In this document: one piece after another, positions 1 to 12,218 of the stretch
Position numbering within the stretch: position 1 is the first letter of the stretch
How the letters are laid out: every line of letters starts with the position of its first letter
Origin: Saposhnikovia divaricata
Lineage: Eukaryota > Streptophyta > Magnoliopsida > Apiales > Apiaceae
Assembly (NCBI GenBank): GCA_036435485.1
Contig: CM071595.1
Coordinates: forward strand, 229,200,080 to 229,264,079
Length of the DNA stretch: 64,000 bases
Direction of reading: 5' to 3'
Notes under the pieces: generated by a model
Told to the model about the DNA's origin: nothing
The model's database searches: none
What the model saw: the letters and a program-made list of their open reading frames with translations, nothing else
Made by a program: the position numbers and the translations under genes

Positions 1-870
1 TCAAGAAAAATACCTTAAACTGTTCTGATGCATTTCTTATTAATAGTTTAATATAATATGTTATGATGTATATTAATTTGAACGCTTCTGGTAACTTTCC
101 GATCTGCAGGCATTATAATATATATAGATATTGACATAAAAAGTCTTATGATGAATAAAAAGTATAAGCTTCCACAAAATATTTATCTCTCTCCCTCTCT
201 TATCAAAAAACTAACAAATACCATCTACTAATGCTTTTGGTCATGTACTAAGTGTATTGTGGTGGGACACTTTATCTATGGGTTTGCTTAGATTTTTCCA
301 CACCTACAAAAAAAAAGATAAAGCACATATATAAAGGGAAACAAAAATCCTGATTTGTTATTCGTTAATTTACCGGATTATTAGTTCAAATCACAAATAT
401 TGAAGTTTGATTCGAATGGGAATTCGTGGCATGAATTAAATAACATTTCAAGTGGCAAATCTCATCCTGGAAAATGTATTTCTTTATTTTGCATCGATCA
501 TGTAGGTACTACATAAAGAATATACACCGTAATATATGTTCATTACCTTTAGAAAATATGTAGATTTAATCATGTTAACTAAGCTACTATTCATACACAT
601 GCAGCCTGTGCTCGGAACAAGTAGCTCATCACAAATCTACGTGTAATAGGAGAGCTACTCTAATGAAGCCCAAAATGTAGTTGCCTACACCAACTTAGAC
701 GTAGGTGACATTTTAAAAGTTATGTCCGATGTTGAACCTCATCCATCTAGCATTCCCATTCTCACCTCCGGATTTGTCATGGTTCTGCTTAAGCCAACCA
801 ACAGTACAACAACAGGATGTGCCACTAGTACTACTAGGAACATTCAACAAAAGCTGGGATGTCTCCTCAC
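1..870. other. Intergenic, nothing recognised
   Basis: AT-rich sequence with only short chance reading frames. I see no exon series, RNA gene or repeat boundary here. Confidence 0.5.
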
Positions 871-2482
871 TGTTGGTCTAAATTCTTGCATGCATTAATT
901 CACGTGATTATCTTAATCTGTTTAGTACAATTGATGTTTATAGCAAACTTCACGTGATTATTCATAAGATCAAGATGGCGATTATGATGGGTTTCGGGGC
1001 AACAAACGCAGCGGAAACCAATAATTAAAACAATAAAATCGAAATCCAATCACAAGATCCATGCAAAACAAGACGTTTAGTTCGTAGTTTGAACATTTAC
1101 CTTAAAACGAAGCTTTAATAGTTGAGAAAAAAAAATGACTAATGGAAGTCCTTAGATGCAATCACCACGATGCAAGATCTGTGTCTCTAATCAGTCCACA
1201 TGAACGCTTGATCGTCCAACGATCACCGGAGCCGGTACTAGCCGAAGTACCTGTCCCTCTCTCTCTCTCTAGCCTCTCAAATGTTTTGAGCAGCTTTGGT
1301 TTTTCTCTAAAAACGAATTGCAAAAGTATGACCCTAAACAATACATCATAATGTATTTATAGGGAAGAGAGATTGGGCTAAAACCCTAAATCGTTTGGGC
1401 TTCTCTAAACCAATCTGATTGGTTTTAATATTAAATTTGAATTATCTTTAATAATTAATTAAGATTAGCTCAATTAATTAATAACCAATTTTGAATTTAA
1501 TCATTTAATTTAAATTCGTAATTTAAATTAAAACTCCTTTTAAACGTTCTTATTGTGTAACCCTTTAGGTTATTATTACGTTGGCAATAATTTTAATATC
1601 CAGTAATAAAATTATAAACAATGAGCGGCATCTAGTAATACATCATTGCTACCCAAGTAATAATAATAATTGGTGATCCAATTAAACCTTTCGTGATATA
1701 ATTTTTCCGTGTAATATAATCCCTTTAACCAAATATTATAGAGTAACTCGAGGCATGTTATTAGTCATCCTCTTCAACGTTTAATCCGGGTTTTCTTGAT
1801 CAATGAGTAGGCTATTAAAACAAATCAATATTTGAGCATGGCCATGCATTTTCATAGTCACACTCAATCAAAAGGCTAATAATATCTCTTCTAATAATAG
1901 GAGGGTTAAATCCTATATCTATCATTCATATTTCTCATACGACTCATAATATACCCGATGTCCACTTTTATCATCACCCGGTCAAAGGTAACTTTTAATG
2001 TAGTCAAGGTATATTAATCCTCATATAGAAATATAATGATCTCAAGTCTAAGGATCATTACACCATTATCACTGTGAGTCTTTCTAATGACATTATCAAC
2101 ATGTAGAATCTCAGCGTGGATTAATCCAGTTTCATGTAGAATATTACATGCACCTATGTTCTTGACTTTAGTATCACTATACCTATGACCAATGAAATGT
2201 GGTCATCCGTCAACAAACATACTAATCTTTATGCATTATAATTGTCCCATATTAATAATACTCGATTAGGGATATTTAGGAATATAAACACTATTCATAT
2301 AATCTCATTTATAGAATACGTGTTCTATATTCCAAAGACATTTATTACTCTAACATTTATATCGTAGTAAATTAAGACATAATAAATTAATGTAGAATAA
2401 TCCATAGAACATAATCATCAAATGACAAAATAGTCTTTCCTAGAAGAACAACTACATTGTCTTTAAGGCACTTACAATATCA
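871..2482 (-). repeat. LTR of a Copia element, minus orientation
   Basis: The right edge is well defined. Read on the minus strand, the purine run AGTGGGAGAT (polypurine tract) ends at 2483 and the LTR begins TGATATTG at 2482. A minus-strand TATA box (TATAAATA, about 1354-1361) fits an LTR promoter, with U3 from 2482 to about 1370 and R-U5 running down to the left edge. The left edge at about 871 is a guess from a TG dinucleotide at the right place. No second LTR or target duplication is present because the 5' part of the element is missing. Confidence 0.6.
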
Positions 2483-2544
2483 ATCTCCCACTTGCACTAG
2501 AGCCAATCACCCATGTATCTAATACCCATGGAACTAGTGTGACC

Positions 2545-4190
2545 TTAGTGCTTCTGCTCCGACAAAACCTTAGTCAATGGATATGCAACATTATAATTAG
2601 TATGCACTTTACATATATGTATATCTCCTCTTTCGTTAATCTCTCGAAGAAGGTGATATGTTCTAAGTATATGTTTTGCCTTGGAATGGGACCTTGGTTC
2701 CTTAGCCTGCGCAATGGCTCCATTGTTATCGCAATACAGATCAACTGGATCTGTGATCGATGGAACCACACGAATCCAGCTTACAGCACCTTCATTTAGA
2801 CAAAACACGAATCCAGACTGAGACACAGTATCGTCCCTATCTGCCTGGAAACTAGCATCAGTGTAACCTCTTACAACTAGCTTCTCATCTCCTCTGTATA
2901 TCAAGAGAGAATCTTTAGTTCTTTTAAGGTACTTAAGAATATTCTTGATAGCTATCCAGTGACTCTCCCCTGGATTAGACTGGTATCTACTCGTCATGCT
3001 TAAAGCATACGAGACATCAGGACGAGTACATATCATTGCATACATTATAGAACCAATTGTCGAAGTATATGGTACTTTACTCATACGGTCCTTATTATCT
3101 GATGATTTAGGACAAGTTTCCTTTGAGATCGCTATCCCATGAGACATTGGGACATAACCCCTTTTATCCTCTTGCATCCCAAAACGATGCAACACCTTGT
3201 CAATGTATCTACTCTGACTTAAGCCAATTAATCTCTTTAATCTATCTCTTTAGATCCTGATCCCTAAAATATAGGTAGCATCGCCCAAGTCTTTCATCGA
3301 GAAACTTTTTCCCAACCAAGTCTTCACAGCCTATAGAGAAGGAATGTCATTCCTTATTAGTATTATGTCATCTACATATAATACTAGGAATGCCACATGG
3401 CTCCCACTAACCTTCTTGTAAACACACGGCTCATTCTGATTTTGTATGAAGCCAAACTCCTTGACTGTTTCATCAAAACGGATGTTCCATCTCCTTGAGG
3501 CATGCTTCAATCCGTAAACGGATCGTCGCAACTTACAAACCATTCTAGCAAATCTTGAATCGACAAAACCCTCAGGTTGTGTCATGTACACATCCTCTTC
3601 TAAGCTCCCATTTAAGAAAGCGGTCTTGACATCCATTTTCCAGATTTCATAGTCATAATAAGCTGCTATCGGAAGCAAAATCTTGATAGATTTGACCATA
3701 GCCACTGGTGAGAAAGTTTCATCATAGTCAATACCATGAATGTGCTTGAAACCTTTTGCCACTAGTCTTGCTTTGTAGGTCTGTAAATTACCATCCATGT
3801 CAGTTTTCTTTTTGAAAACCCACTTGCACTCTATGGATTTTACCCCATCAGGTGGTTCAACCAATGTCCATACTTGGTTTTCATACATGGAATCCATATC
3901 AGATTTCATGGCCTCCAGCCATCTCTCAGAATCTAGACTATTCATAGCATCTTTGTAGGTGAGAGGCTCATCATTATCTACAAGCATCACATCGCCACTT
4001 TGAGTCAGGAGAAATCCATAATATCTCTCTGGCTCATGGCGAATCCTATTATATCTACGAACAATCTGTGTTTCTTGAGCAGTGTTGTTCTGAACACTTT
4101 TAGTCACATCCCGCTCATGTTCCAATTCTGGTTCAACATTATCTTGTGGCTCTCGAATCTCATCGAGATCTATTATCCTCTATATATTTA
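2545..4190 (-). pseudogene. Copia pol remnant: reverse transcriptase and RNase H
   Basis: Broken C-terminal half of a Ty1/Copia polyprotein. The part at 3331-4125 carries the Copia RT domain (RVT_2): W-V-F-K-K-K, K-A-R-L-V-A-K-G-F, then the catalytic YVDD motif near the end. The part at 2545-3195 carries the RNase H region, with T-R-P-D-V-S-Y-A and D-A-S-F-Q-A-D. Between them, at 3196-3330, the same frame continues but holds at least two stop codons. Within RNase H, the stretch after V-S-W-I jumps to V-V-P-S-I-T-D, so the usual A-D-S-T-T-E-A-E-Y block is missing. No integrase, protease or gag lies upstream, so the element is 5'-truncated at about 4190. It cannot encode active enzymes. Family placement is firm; lineage within Copia (Tork/TNT1-like) is inference. 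Confidence 0.85.
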
Positions 4191-4352
4191 GATGTTTGCG
4201 GATACAAAGAAATCAGATTAAATATATATTAAAATGTTATATGAATTTTTTGATCCGAAAACAAGACCCCTACGCACAAAAGAAAAAATCAAACAATTTT
4301 TATAAACAATGGAGTGATTCCATAAACAGAAAAACCTAGAAGGACAAATCGT

Positions 4353-4394
<42 letters not shown>

Positions 4395-5640
4395 TCAATC
4401 CACATTTTGCAGTAATTAAACAATGTCCACGGTTAGGATATCGACAAGCACTGATCGATTATAAAAAAAAACTTGTTTAATTAGGGCCAACAAATAACGA
4501 AAATCTCATTTTATGGTTAAGAAATATTTAAAAATGCAAGTTTAAACCAAAGTTTTATAAAAAGTTGACTACAACTTCTAAGAAATCTTTATATTAAATC
4601 CTAGAATGTGGAGGAAAAAACATGATTAAACCTAGCCTCGTCCGAAAGGAAGGCCCGAAATTCTAATTAAACAAAAAAAATTAATTAAATAAAAGGATAA
4701 TTAAATAACTGAGATATGTCAAAAATAAAGAAAGGTTCTAGAAAGAAAGAGTAGCCGTCAAGACGCTAACTTCTACAAGGAATATGCTTTATAGCATAAG
4801 TTGATCTAGAATTTCTTCTAAGCAGTCCACTTCTACCCCAAGGTACCTAAATCTACACAAAATCTGATATTCTCCACGTCTATATAAAGACTCATACCCC
4901 CTCCTCCACGAACTAGGTTTTTGACTGATTCTTAATATTTACGGAGATATATAGGCACCTCATAATTATAATCATGAAATACCAAAGTGACCATTAAAGC
5001 TTGGAACTCACAAACTGTAGCAATTAATATACTCAAATCCCAGTGTTAATCTCATCCTACTTTTTGTGGTACAACAATAGGTATACAAATATTTATATGT
5101 GGTAAAATACTATACAAAAATATCAACACAAATTAATAACTTAGGAATTGTAACACAGGATCTGCGTGCTCAGACATTCGACAAAATTGGAAAGAGTCAA
5201 ATCAATACCATTCCTTTTCGAGTAATGTTAAAATGCTACGACATCGAATACAACCATAAATCACAAATAGCCTAAGCTTGAATAGCCAACTTTTTACACA
5301 AATTGTAAGAACTTAAATTATAGGAAGTGATTGCAATTCAAAACTCAATCTTAACTTAAAAGAAAACAAGATTAATATATAGATAAAGTAATATAAAATA
5401 CACGTAATTTCAAATAAATGAAGTGATCTACAGAACAGACTAAAATCAAGAAGACATTAAAAAGTTAATTTACAAACCATTGAAAATCCCAAATCGCTTG
5501 AATCTCCCACAACATCCAAACGTGATTGACACTACAATAGAAATTGAATCTATATACATATGTACATAAATTAAATGAATGATTTCAATCGTAAATAAAC
5601 AAATTGTAGAAAGTCAATTAATTCAGTGATGAGGCTTAGC
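4190..5640. other. Intergenic AT-rich stretch
   Basis: No convincing coding sequence. It contains a pure AT dinucleotide microsatellite at 4356-4392. The rest is AT-rich single-copy-looking sequence between the Copia remnant and the LINE. Confidence 0.5.
4356..4392. repeat. (AT)n microsatellite
   Basis: An uninterrupted run of alternating A and T of 37 bases. Probably length-polymorphic. Confidence 0.9.
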
Positions 5641-6213
5641 TCAAAAGAGTATACAAGCAGTTCTCAAGGAGGTTAAATTGGTTATTAAGGGCTGGGCAGT
5701 TAACATCAATGATAACACTGAAAATAGTATTAAAGAGTTGAAGACTTTCCTTGACAAGGATGATCAACCTGGTGATTGTGAGTTGTTAGAAGGTATGAGG
5801 AAAAATCTTGAGCATCTCTATGATTTCAGAGATGATATGCTCAGGCAGAAATCTAGACTTAATTGGCAGGTACAAGGTGATCGAAACTCAAAATATTTCC
5901 ATCAAGTTATTTAGAGGAGAAGGAAGAGAAATACAATTCAGAAAATCTTTTGTGATAATAAAAAAATCACGGAGCCAATCCAACTTAAAAATGCTTTCTT
6001 CCATCATTTTAAAGATCTGTTTGATGATAAGGAGGGTGGTCATGTTTTTAATCTTGGAGACCTGGTGGTTAATAGAATTTCAGATTCTGAAAAATGCTGG
6101 TTAGAAAAAGACTTCTCAATGGAGGAAATTGAATGTGCGATTAATAACTCTGCTAATGAAAAAGCTCCTGGCCCAGATGGTTTTAACATGGGGTGTCTTA
6201 AAGCTATGTAGCT
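5640..6213 (+). pseudogene. L1-type LINE ORF2, left fragment
   Basis: This segment reads as the linker and start of the RT domain of a plant L1 LINE ORF2. It has the L-N-W-Q-V-Q-G-D-R-N-S-K-Y-F-H stretch that precedes RT, then the A-P-G-P-D-G-F motif at about 6165-6185. A stop follows the Y-F-H-Q-V-I stretch and another lies at the insertion point. The endonuclease domain is absent, so the copy is 5'-truncated at about 5640. The reading is broken at 6213 by Ty3-1 and resumes at 12214. Confidence 0.85.
6209..6213. repeat. Target-site duplication of Ty3-1, left copy
   Basis: TAGCT, matched exactly by 12214-12218 on the other side. Five bases is the usual integrase stagger for Ty3 elements. Confidence 0.9.
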
Positions 6214-7860
6214 TGTTTACACAAAATAACGCAAGTGCACGTGGTCACAAGTAATATTCGATAAGTTAAGTTCGTTCCCACAGAGACTGGCTATTTCTAT
6301 GTAAATATGCTCAAGCAACAATGTATGATCAATTTCAATTGCTTAGAAAAGTAACAAATTTGGGTTTGTAATTATCTAAATTAACTAAGAAACAAATTAA
6401 CAAACTAAGAATTAATTAACTAACAAGAATTGGAATCGAATTACTTCGACAAGAGTAACATGGGATCCTAACTTCATTAAATACTTTGTTTAGATCTGAC
6501 GCCTTTAATCACTATATGCAATGGTTATGATATCTGATCGGACAACACAAAACAAGTATACGCTACTTCTCACTATACGAATACCAAACTAAACATACAT
6601 CCACAAAAGAGATAGAAGATGAATAGACACCAAATATGCTTAGACCCTATATGTCTATAGAATTTGAAAACATAACGGTTGAAGAACAAGTTATCCATTA
6701 AGATCACACAGGGCAATATAAGTATTTTCATCTCATACTACGAATCATTTTGATAAACAATCATGAACCTATGCTAGCATGGCAAGTTCTAAATCTCAAG
6801 ATCCACTTTCACTTCACAAGAGATTAACAAATTAGATGTTAGCTACACATCTAACAATTAAGCATAACCATACGAGGATATCAGATATACATCACACACA
6901 GATCTTTAAAGCAATCAAAATACTAAAGCTTCATAAATAAATCAGTTAGAATCCCTTGACAACGATTAGTTCATAATCGAACCTCTCGTCATCATGAGAT
7001 CTGATGAAACCATGATAAAAACAAAGTATGAAAAGATACAAATAACCTAAGTAATTGATATGTAATGGTGATACAAATTACAATGGTAGGATGTGTTTAA
7101 ATAGGCTCTAGACGTCTTGCCCAACAAGGAAACTACCAAATCAGAATTAAAATAGAATACGTTTCCTAAACTGATTCTGTTTTTAAGGAAAATTCGTAGC
7201 TGACTTTTCTTCAATATTTCTGGGCCGTTCCAGTCGTAATTGGACCTCTGAACCACTTTAGAATGATAGATAATCTCGTTATCTTCACGTGGACAGTAAG
7301 ATCGTCCAAAACGGACTTATAGAACTCAAGATATGGCCAAAACAGTGAATAAGGGCAAAACTATAATTTTTCAGCAACGCGAGCGCGCAACCTGCGCCCA
7401 GCAGTCTGTTCCCCGCGCTGCCTGCGCGCCACAGGCGCAGCCTGCGCCCAGAATTCTGTCCAAGGTTGTAGAAAATCTCCCAAGCTTCGTGTGAGCTGTA
7501 AGATCACTGAAAACGGACTTCTAGAACTCCAGATATTGCCAAAATAGTGAAGACTGCGCAACCTATCCAGAAAATCCGAATTTTACACAAATTTGCTCCT
7601 TTCTCCTCCGTTTCTTTTGCATTAGCTAACATCTTCAATACCATGACACATGTAACTCCTTGGTAGCATAACACAAGTGTCCAATCTTCATTCCAATGCT
7701 TAATTCCACTCTAATATCGATTAGAAACACCAACACTAACCAATAGCTACAACCCTGCACAACTACACAAAACACATCAAAAATACAACAAACTTGAGAC
7801 CAAGTCAATCAATTTAAGCCGACATGGAACGCTCCAAGTGGATATAAAATCCACTTATCA
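6214..7860 (-). repeat. Ty3-1 3' LTR
   Basis: 1647 bases, TG...CA ends on the plus strand. It differs from the other LTR at only scattered positions, which points to a fairly recent insertion. It contains a GC-rich tract at about 7375-7450 unlike the AT-rich remainder. The 5' end in element orientation (7860 downwards) starts with a hairpin. Confidence 0.93.
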
Positions 7861-9408
7861 CACCCCCAAACTTAAATCGATGCTTGTCCTCAAGCATAAA
7901 CAACTAACTAACTAACTAGTACCACTTCCGTAGGTGATCACGGTTGCATTTGGCATATGCAACAAGCCCTTTAAATCCCTAGGCAGCCCTAGTGGACAAG
8001 TAAGGTCTCGTGAGGGCCTATAGCGAATGTACCCACAAAATCCATCTAACTAAACAATGCAATAACAATGCAATGCATGAATGCAACTAATATGAAAATG
8101 CAATAATCCCCTTCAAACTAACTAAAACCAACTAGCAAGCAAATATCTCAAAGAATGCAACTAAATTCAAATAGAGCTCGACCAAGTCCCCGTATACTAA
8201 CAATACATGTACAGAAACGTGCGTGTGTGCGATGCTCATCAGAAATACTCTCAAACTAGATTAAAAATTATACATATTCTTTGCCAAGACAATCACAAGT
8301 TTATAACTAGAATAGAAGGTAAACACTCCATAACCTAGAAGCACCTCCATCCTTATTCAAGTTAGACAGAAATTCATGCTTTATTACTATACTACGACAC
8401 ATAATATACAAGCATGTTTATTTAACCGTGCAATGAATGAGACCCCAAAAGGCTTATACAATAATACCCATGTAGCGAGTGTTAGGTCAGTGGATCCCAG
8501 ACTATAAAAACCTTAGGTCACTAGGACTAAGTCCCCTCAGACTTAATTGGTCGAGTATTAAAGAGCTCATCCTGGTTAATTTTGCATTTAACAATTCACA
8601 TATTTTTTTTCTCTCTTTTTTTCTTTTTCTGTTTCTTTTTTCTTTTTTTTTTCATATATGTAATCTGGAATGAGAATTCTCAATTCCAACCTTAGACTAC
8701 TCATATAAATATGAGCCGGCTACTAGCCATTGGATGCCTAGCCATATTGACAATTATTTACAATTAAACATGAAATCCCTGTTTTCCCCCAAACTTCGAC
8801 TTTAGTGATCCTACGCCATCAAGGGAATAACGCAAATTCTAACTATAAACAAGTGATTAAATCTCAAAGCATCCAAACAAGCATGACCTCAATCTAGCCC
8901 AAAAGCAACCTAATGAGACTGTGTAAAAGTTTTGTTCCCGTAACATGCAAGTCAATTTCATAAGAACTATAAATCAACCCTCTACTCATCATCAATCACA
9001 CTCAATAAAACAAGTATCCTACCAATTAGAATCAGTTTGTTCTAAGGGATCATGAAAAAAAAATGCATGCCATGAATATGCAACTATAATGGACTCACAT
9101 GGTATATGAAAATAAAAAAAACATAATGTCTTATATGGAACAAACGTAGATAACACAGACATACATGCATGAACTACTATGAATATGCAAAGCATGAAAT
9201 CCTACATGAACACAATGACTAACAATCACAACTACATACACTACTTATCCCTCAAACCACCCCCAAACTTAAAATATTCAATGCCCTCATTGAATGGAAG
9301 TAAATACGAGGAAAATTAGAAAACATACCAGTATACAACAATGCTTGGGTTGCCTCCCAAGAAGCGCTTGTTTAGCGTCATTAGCTTGACGTTACTTCCA
9401 AGCCTCCA
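7861..9408 (-). other. Ty3-1 3' non-coding region and polypurine tract
   Basis: On the minus strand it ends with the polypurine tract AAGTTTGGGGGTG at 7861-7873, next to the LTR. A second copy of the tract lies at about 9259-9270 and a weaker one at about 8785. A T-rich run on the plus strand (about 8598-8652) corresponds to the A-rich tracts of Ty3-2 (24721-24760) and Ty3-3 (57490-57540). The stretch 8400-8570 is nearly the same as 24790-24950 of Ty3-2. Hairpins at 9276-9295 and 9344-9393 are described separately. No gene. Confidence 0.75.
9344..9393 (-). other. Post-ORF hairpin cassette of Ty3-1
   Basis: Read on the minus strand it has three units in order: a 7-bp stem at 9374-9393 (loop AGCTAA), the palindrome AAGCGCTT at 9362-9369, and CTTGGG-AGGCAA-CCCAAG at 9344-9361. 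The same cassette occurs in Ty3-2 and Ty3-3. A further hairpin, ATTCAATG/CATTGAAT, lies at 9276-9295 just before the internal purine tract. Confidence 0.7.
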
Positions 9409-10425
9409 TTAAGGATGATAATAGTTTGCTTGGTCCTCTCTTCGTGAGACTTCATCGTCATCACGGCGGCACACTTTCTGCTCCTTCTCCTCGCTTGGCC
9501 TATTCGTATAACAACTATGTCCAATTCCAATGCCTTCATCTATTGACCCAAAATCTGTCAATTTGTAGAACAACACACACTCGCGGGCTTCATTTAAATA
9601 TAATGGGGGAGGGTAAATGTAAGTTGCTGAAGCCTTTGGTTCCTCAAAGAGAACTTCCTCCATTGGCTCTAATGCGCTACCTCCATCTTTATAATCTGAG
9701 ACAAGTAGAAGACCTGAATCTTTCCCATGGTCATCAGCCTCTTGGTACGCACATACCAATTCTCGAAATTTGTGTAGCTCACCAGTGTCTGTCCCAAATA
9801 GTGCCCTTTCCAAAACATCCACCTCACCAGCATGATCAAATTCCTCACATGGGTTGCGAATGCTCACCACTCTTTGGAATTTGTCTTCCTCAATAATGCA
9901 TGTAGTACCTTGTTCCAATTCACCATTATTTTCTGGAATTGCCTCTGGTATGAATTGCTGATTCTCTTGTTCCAAGGCACTCCTAACTTAAGCAACTATT
10001 GTTTCCAAAGATTTGATAGACGCCTCGTTACTCTTTACACGCATCCTAATCTCCTCCAGAGTCTCTTGTTCCAATGATCTCACAGCTTGAGCAACTAATG
10101 TCTCCAAAGATTTTAAAGACTCCTCGTTACTCTTTACAAGACTCCAAAGCTCCTCCATAGCATCAACCTCATCTGATTGAAAAGTAGGAGTAGGTTGCTG
10201 ATGTTGAAAGCCTTCACTACCCAAAAAATATGACATATTTGGAACATCTTGCTGGTACTGTTGAGGAAGGTACTGAAAATATGGTTGTTCCTCATAAATG
10301 ACATATGGATCAACTCCTTCGTAGTAACAATATTATGAGGTCTCATGAACGCCCGAACATAGCTCACATTGTTGAGGCATGGATGTCCTCAAATATGCCC
10401 ACCATGGCAACTGCTCACCTGCCAT
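9409..10425 (-). pseudogene. Gag-derived chimeric ORF of Ty3-1
   Basis: One frame of 338 codons from ATG at 10425 to the stop at 9409, with nonsense codons near 10333 and at 9988-9990. The N-terminus carries a variant zinc knuckle, C-X2-C-X3-H-X5-C (C-E-L-C, then H, then C). It resembles the C-E-L-C-A-G-D-H-E-T-N-Q-C knuckle in the Ty3-2 gag. A Gln/Tyr/Pro-rich stretch and a short helical repeat (E-E-I-R-M-R-V-K-S-N-E-A-S-I-K-S-L) follow, again like the gag C-terminus. The rest is acidic, has no family I know, and ends A-N-Y-Y-H-P. The capsid-like part of gag is missing. Ty3-3 carries the same ORF at 48984-49952. Confidence 0.75.
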
Positions 10426-10542
10426 TTGAAACCAACAAAAAGAACAAATAAAAAAGAAAAGTGATAAGAAAAGAAGTGTCCAAGTCAAATAATTTTAACT
10501 TCCACTGATGTCAAGCACATAAACACCAAAATAACACGGAGT

Positions 10543-10559
10543 CCCCGGCAACGGCGCCA
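10543..10559 (-). other. Primer-binding site of Ty3-1 (tRNA-Asp type)
   Basis: On the minus strand TGGCGCCGTTGCCGGGG, complementary to the 3' end of plant tRNA-Asp including CCA. It lies six bases inside the 5' LTR (10566-12213). Confidence 0.85.
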
Positions 10560-10565
10560 AAAACT

Positions 10566-12213
10566 TGTTTACACAAAATCACGCAAGTGCACGTGGTGAC
10601 AAGTAATATTCGATAAGTTAAGTTCATTCCCATAGAGACTGGCTATTTCTATGTAAATATGCTCAAGCAACAATGTATGATCAATTTCAATTGCATAGAA
10701 AAGTAACAAATTTGGGTTTGTAATTATCTAAATTAACTAATAAACAAATTAACAAACTAAGAATTAATTAACTAACAAGAATTGGAATCAAATTACTTCT
10801 ACAAGAGTAACATGGGATCCTAACTTCATTAAATACTTTGTTTAGATCTGACGCCTTTAATCACTATATGCAATGGTTATGATATCTGATCGGACAACAT
10901 GAAACAAGTATACGCTACTTCTCAGTATATGAATACCAAACTAAACATACATCCACAAAAGAGATAGAAGATGAATAGACACCAATTATGCTTAGACCCT
11001 ATATGTCTATAGAATTTGAAAACATAATGGTTGAAGAACAAGTTATCCATTAAGATCACACAGGGCAATATAAGTATTTTCATCTCATACTACGAATCAT
11101 GTTGATAAACAATCATGAACCTATGCTAGCATGGCAAGTTCTAAATCTCGAGATCCACTTTCACTTCACAAGAGATTAACAAATTAGATGTTAGCTACGC
11201 ATCTAACAATTAAGCATAACCATACGAGGATATCAGATATACATCACACACAGATCTTTAAAGCAATCAAAATACTAAAGCTCCATAAATAAATCAGTTA
11301 GAATTCCATGACAACGATTAGTTCATAATCGAACCTCTCGTCATCATGGGATCTGATGAAACCATGATAAAAACAAAGTATGAAAAGATACATATAAACC
11401 TAAGTAATTGATATGTAATGGTGATACAAATTACAATGGTAGGATGTGTTTAAATAGGCTCTAGACGTCTTGCCCGGCAAGGAAACTACCAAATCAGAAT
11501 TCAAATAGAATACGTTTCCTAAACTGATTCTGTTTTTAAGGAAAATTCGTAGCTTACTTTTCTTCAATATTTCTGGGCCATTCCAGTCGTAATTGGACCT
11601 CTGAACCACTTTAGAATGATAGAGAATATCGTTATCTTCGCGTGGACAGTAAGATCGTCCAAAACGGACTTGTAGAGCTCAAGATATGGCCAAAACAGTG
11701 AATAAGGGTAAAACTGTAATTTTTCAGCAACGCGCGCGCGCAACCTGCGCCCAGCAGTCTGTTCCCCGCGCTGCCTGCGCGCCACAGGCGCAGCCTGCGC
11801 CCAGAATTCTGTCCAAGGTTGTAGAAAATCTCCCAAGCTTCGCGTGAGCTGTAAGATCACTGAAAACGGATTTCTAGAACTTCAGATATGGCCAAAACAG
11901 TGAAGACTTCGCAACCTATCCAGAAAATCCGAATTTTACACAAATTTGCTCCTTTCTCCTCCGTTTCTTTTGCATTAGCTAACATCTTCAATACCATGAC
12001 ACATGTAACTCCTTGGTAGCATAACACAAGTGTCCAATCTTCATTCCAATGCTTAATTCCACTCTAATATCGATTAGAAACACCAACACTAACCAATAGC
12101 TACAACCCTGCACAACTACACAAAACACATCAAAAATACAATAAACTTGAGTCAAAGTCAATCAATTTAAGCCGATATGGAACGCTCCAAGTGGATATAA
12201 AATCCACTTATCA
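10566..12213 (-). repeat. Ty3-1 5' LTR
   Basis: 1648 bases, followed on the right by the second TAGCT copy at 12214-12218. It holds the element's presumed promoter (inference). GC-rich tract at about 11728-11805. Confidence 0.93.
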
Positions 12214-12218
12214 TAGCT

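Larger units (their letters stand above)
6214..12213 (-). mobile_element. Ty3-1: non-autonomous Athila-like LTR retrotransposon
   Basis: Two near-identical LTRs (6214-7860 and 10566-12213) flank an internal region read on the minus strand. The flanks are a perfect 5-bp target duplication, TAGCT at 6209-6213 and 12214-12218. The primer-binding site matches tRNA-Asp and the polypurine tract abuts the left LTR. There is no protease, RT, RNase H or integrase: the only coding sequence is a gag-derived chimeric ORF at 9409-10425. The element must therefore be mobilised in trans, presumably by an Athila-like partner (inference). It is inserted in the LINE RT domain. Confidence 0.95.

Noticed and set aside
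1142..1351. 69-codon plus-strand frame
   Set aside because: Lies in the Copia LTR opposite its promoter and has no domain.
5640..5660. LINE target duplication matching the bases after 27000
   Set aside because: The similarity is only a few bases and not convincing.
7361..7561. Arg/Ala-rich minus-strand frame
   Set aside because: Translation of the GC-rich block in the Ty3-1 LTR; its twin in the other LTR has different limits.
9426..9896. 156-codon plus-strand frame
   Set aside because: Antisense shadow of the chimeric ORF in Ty3-1.
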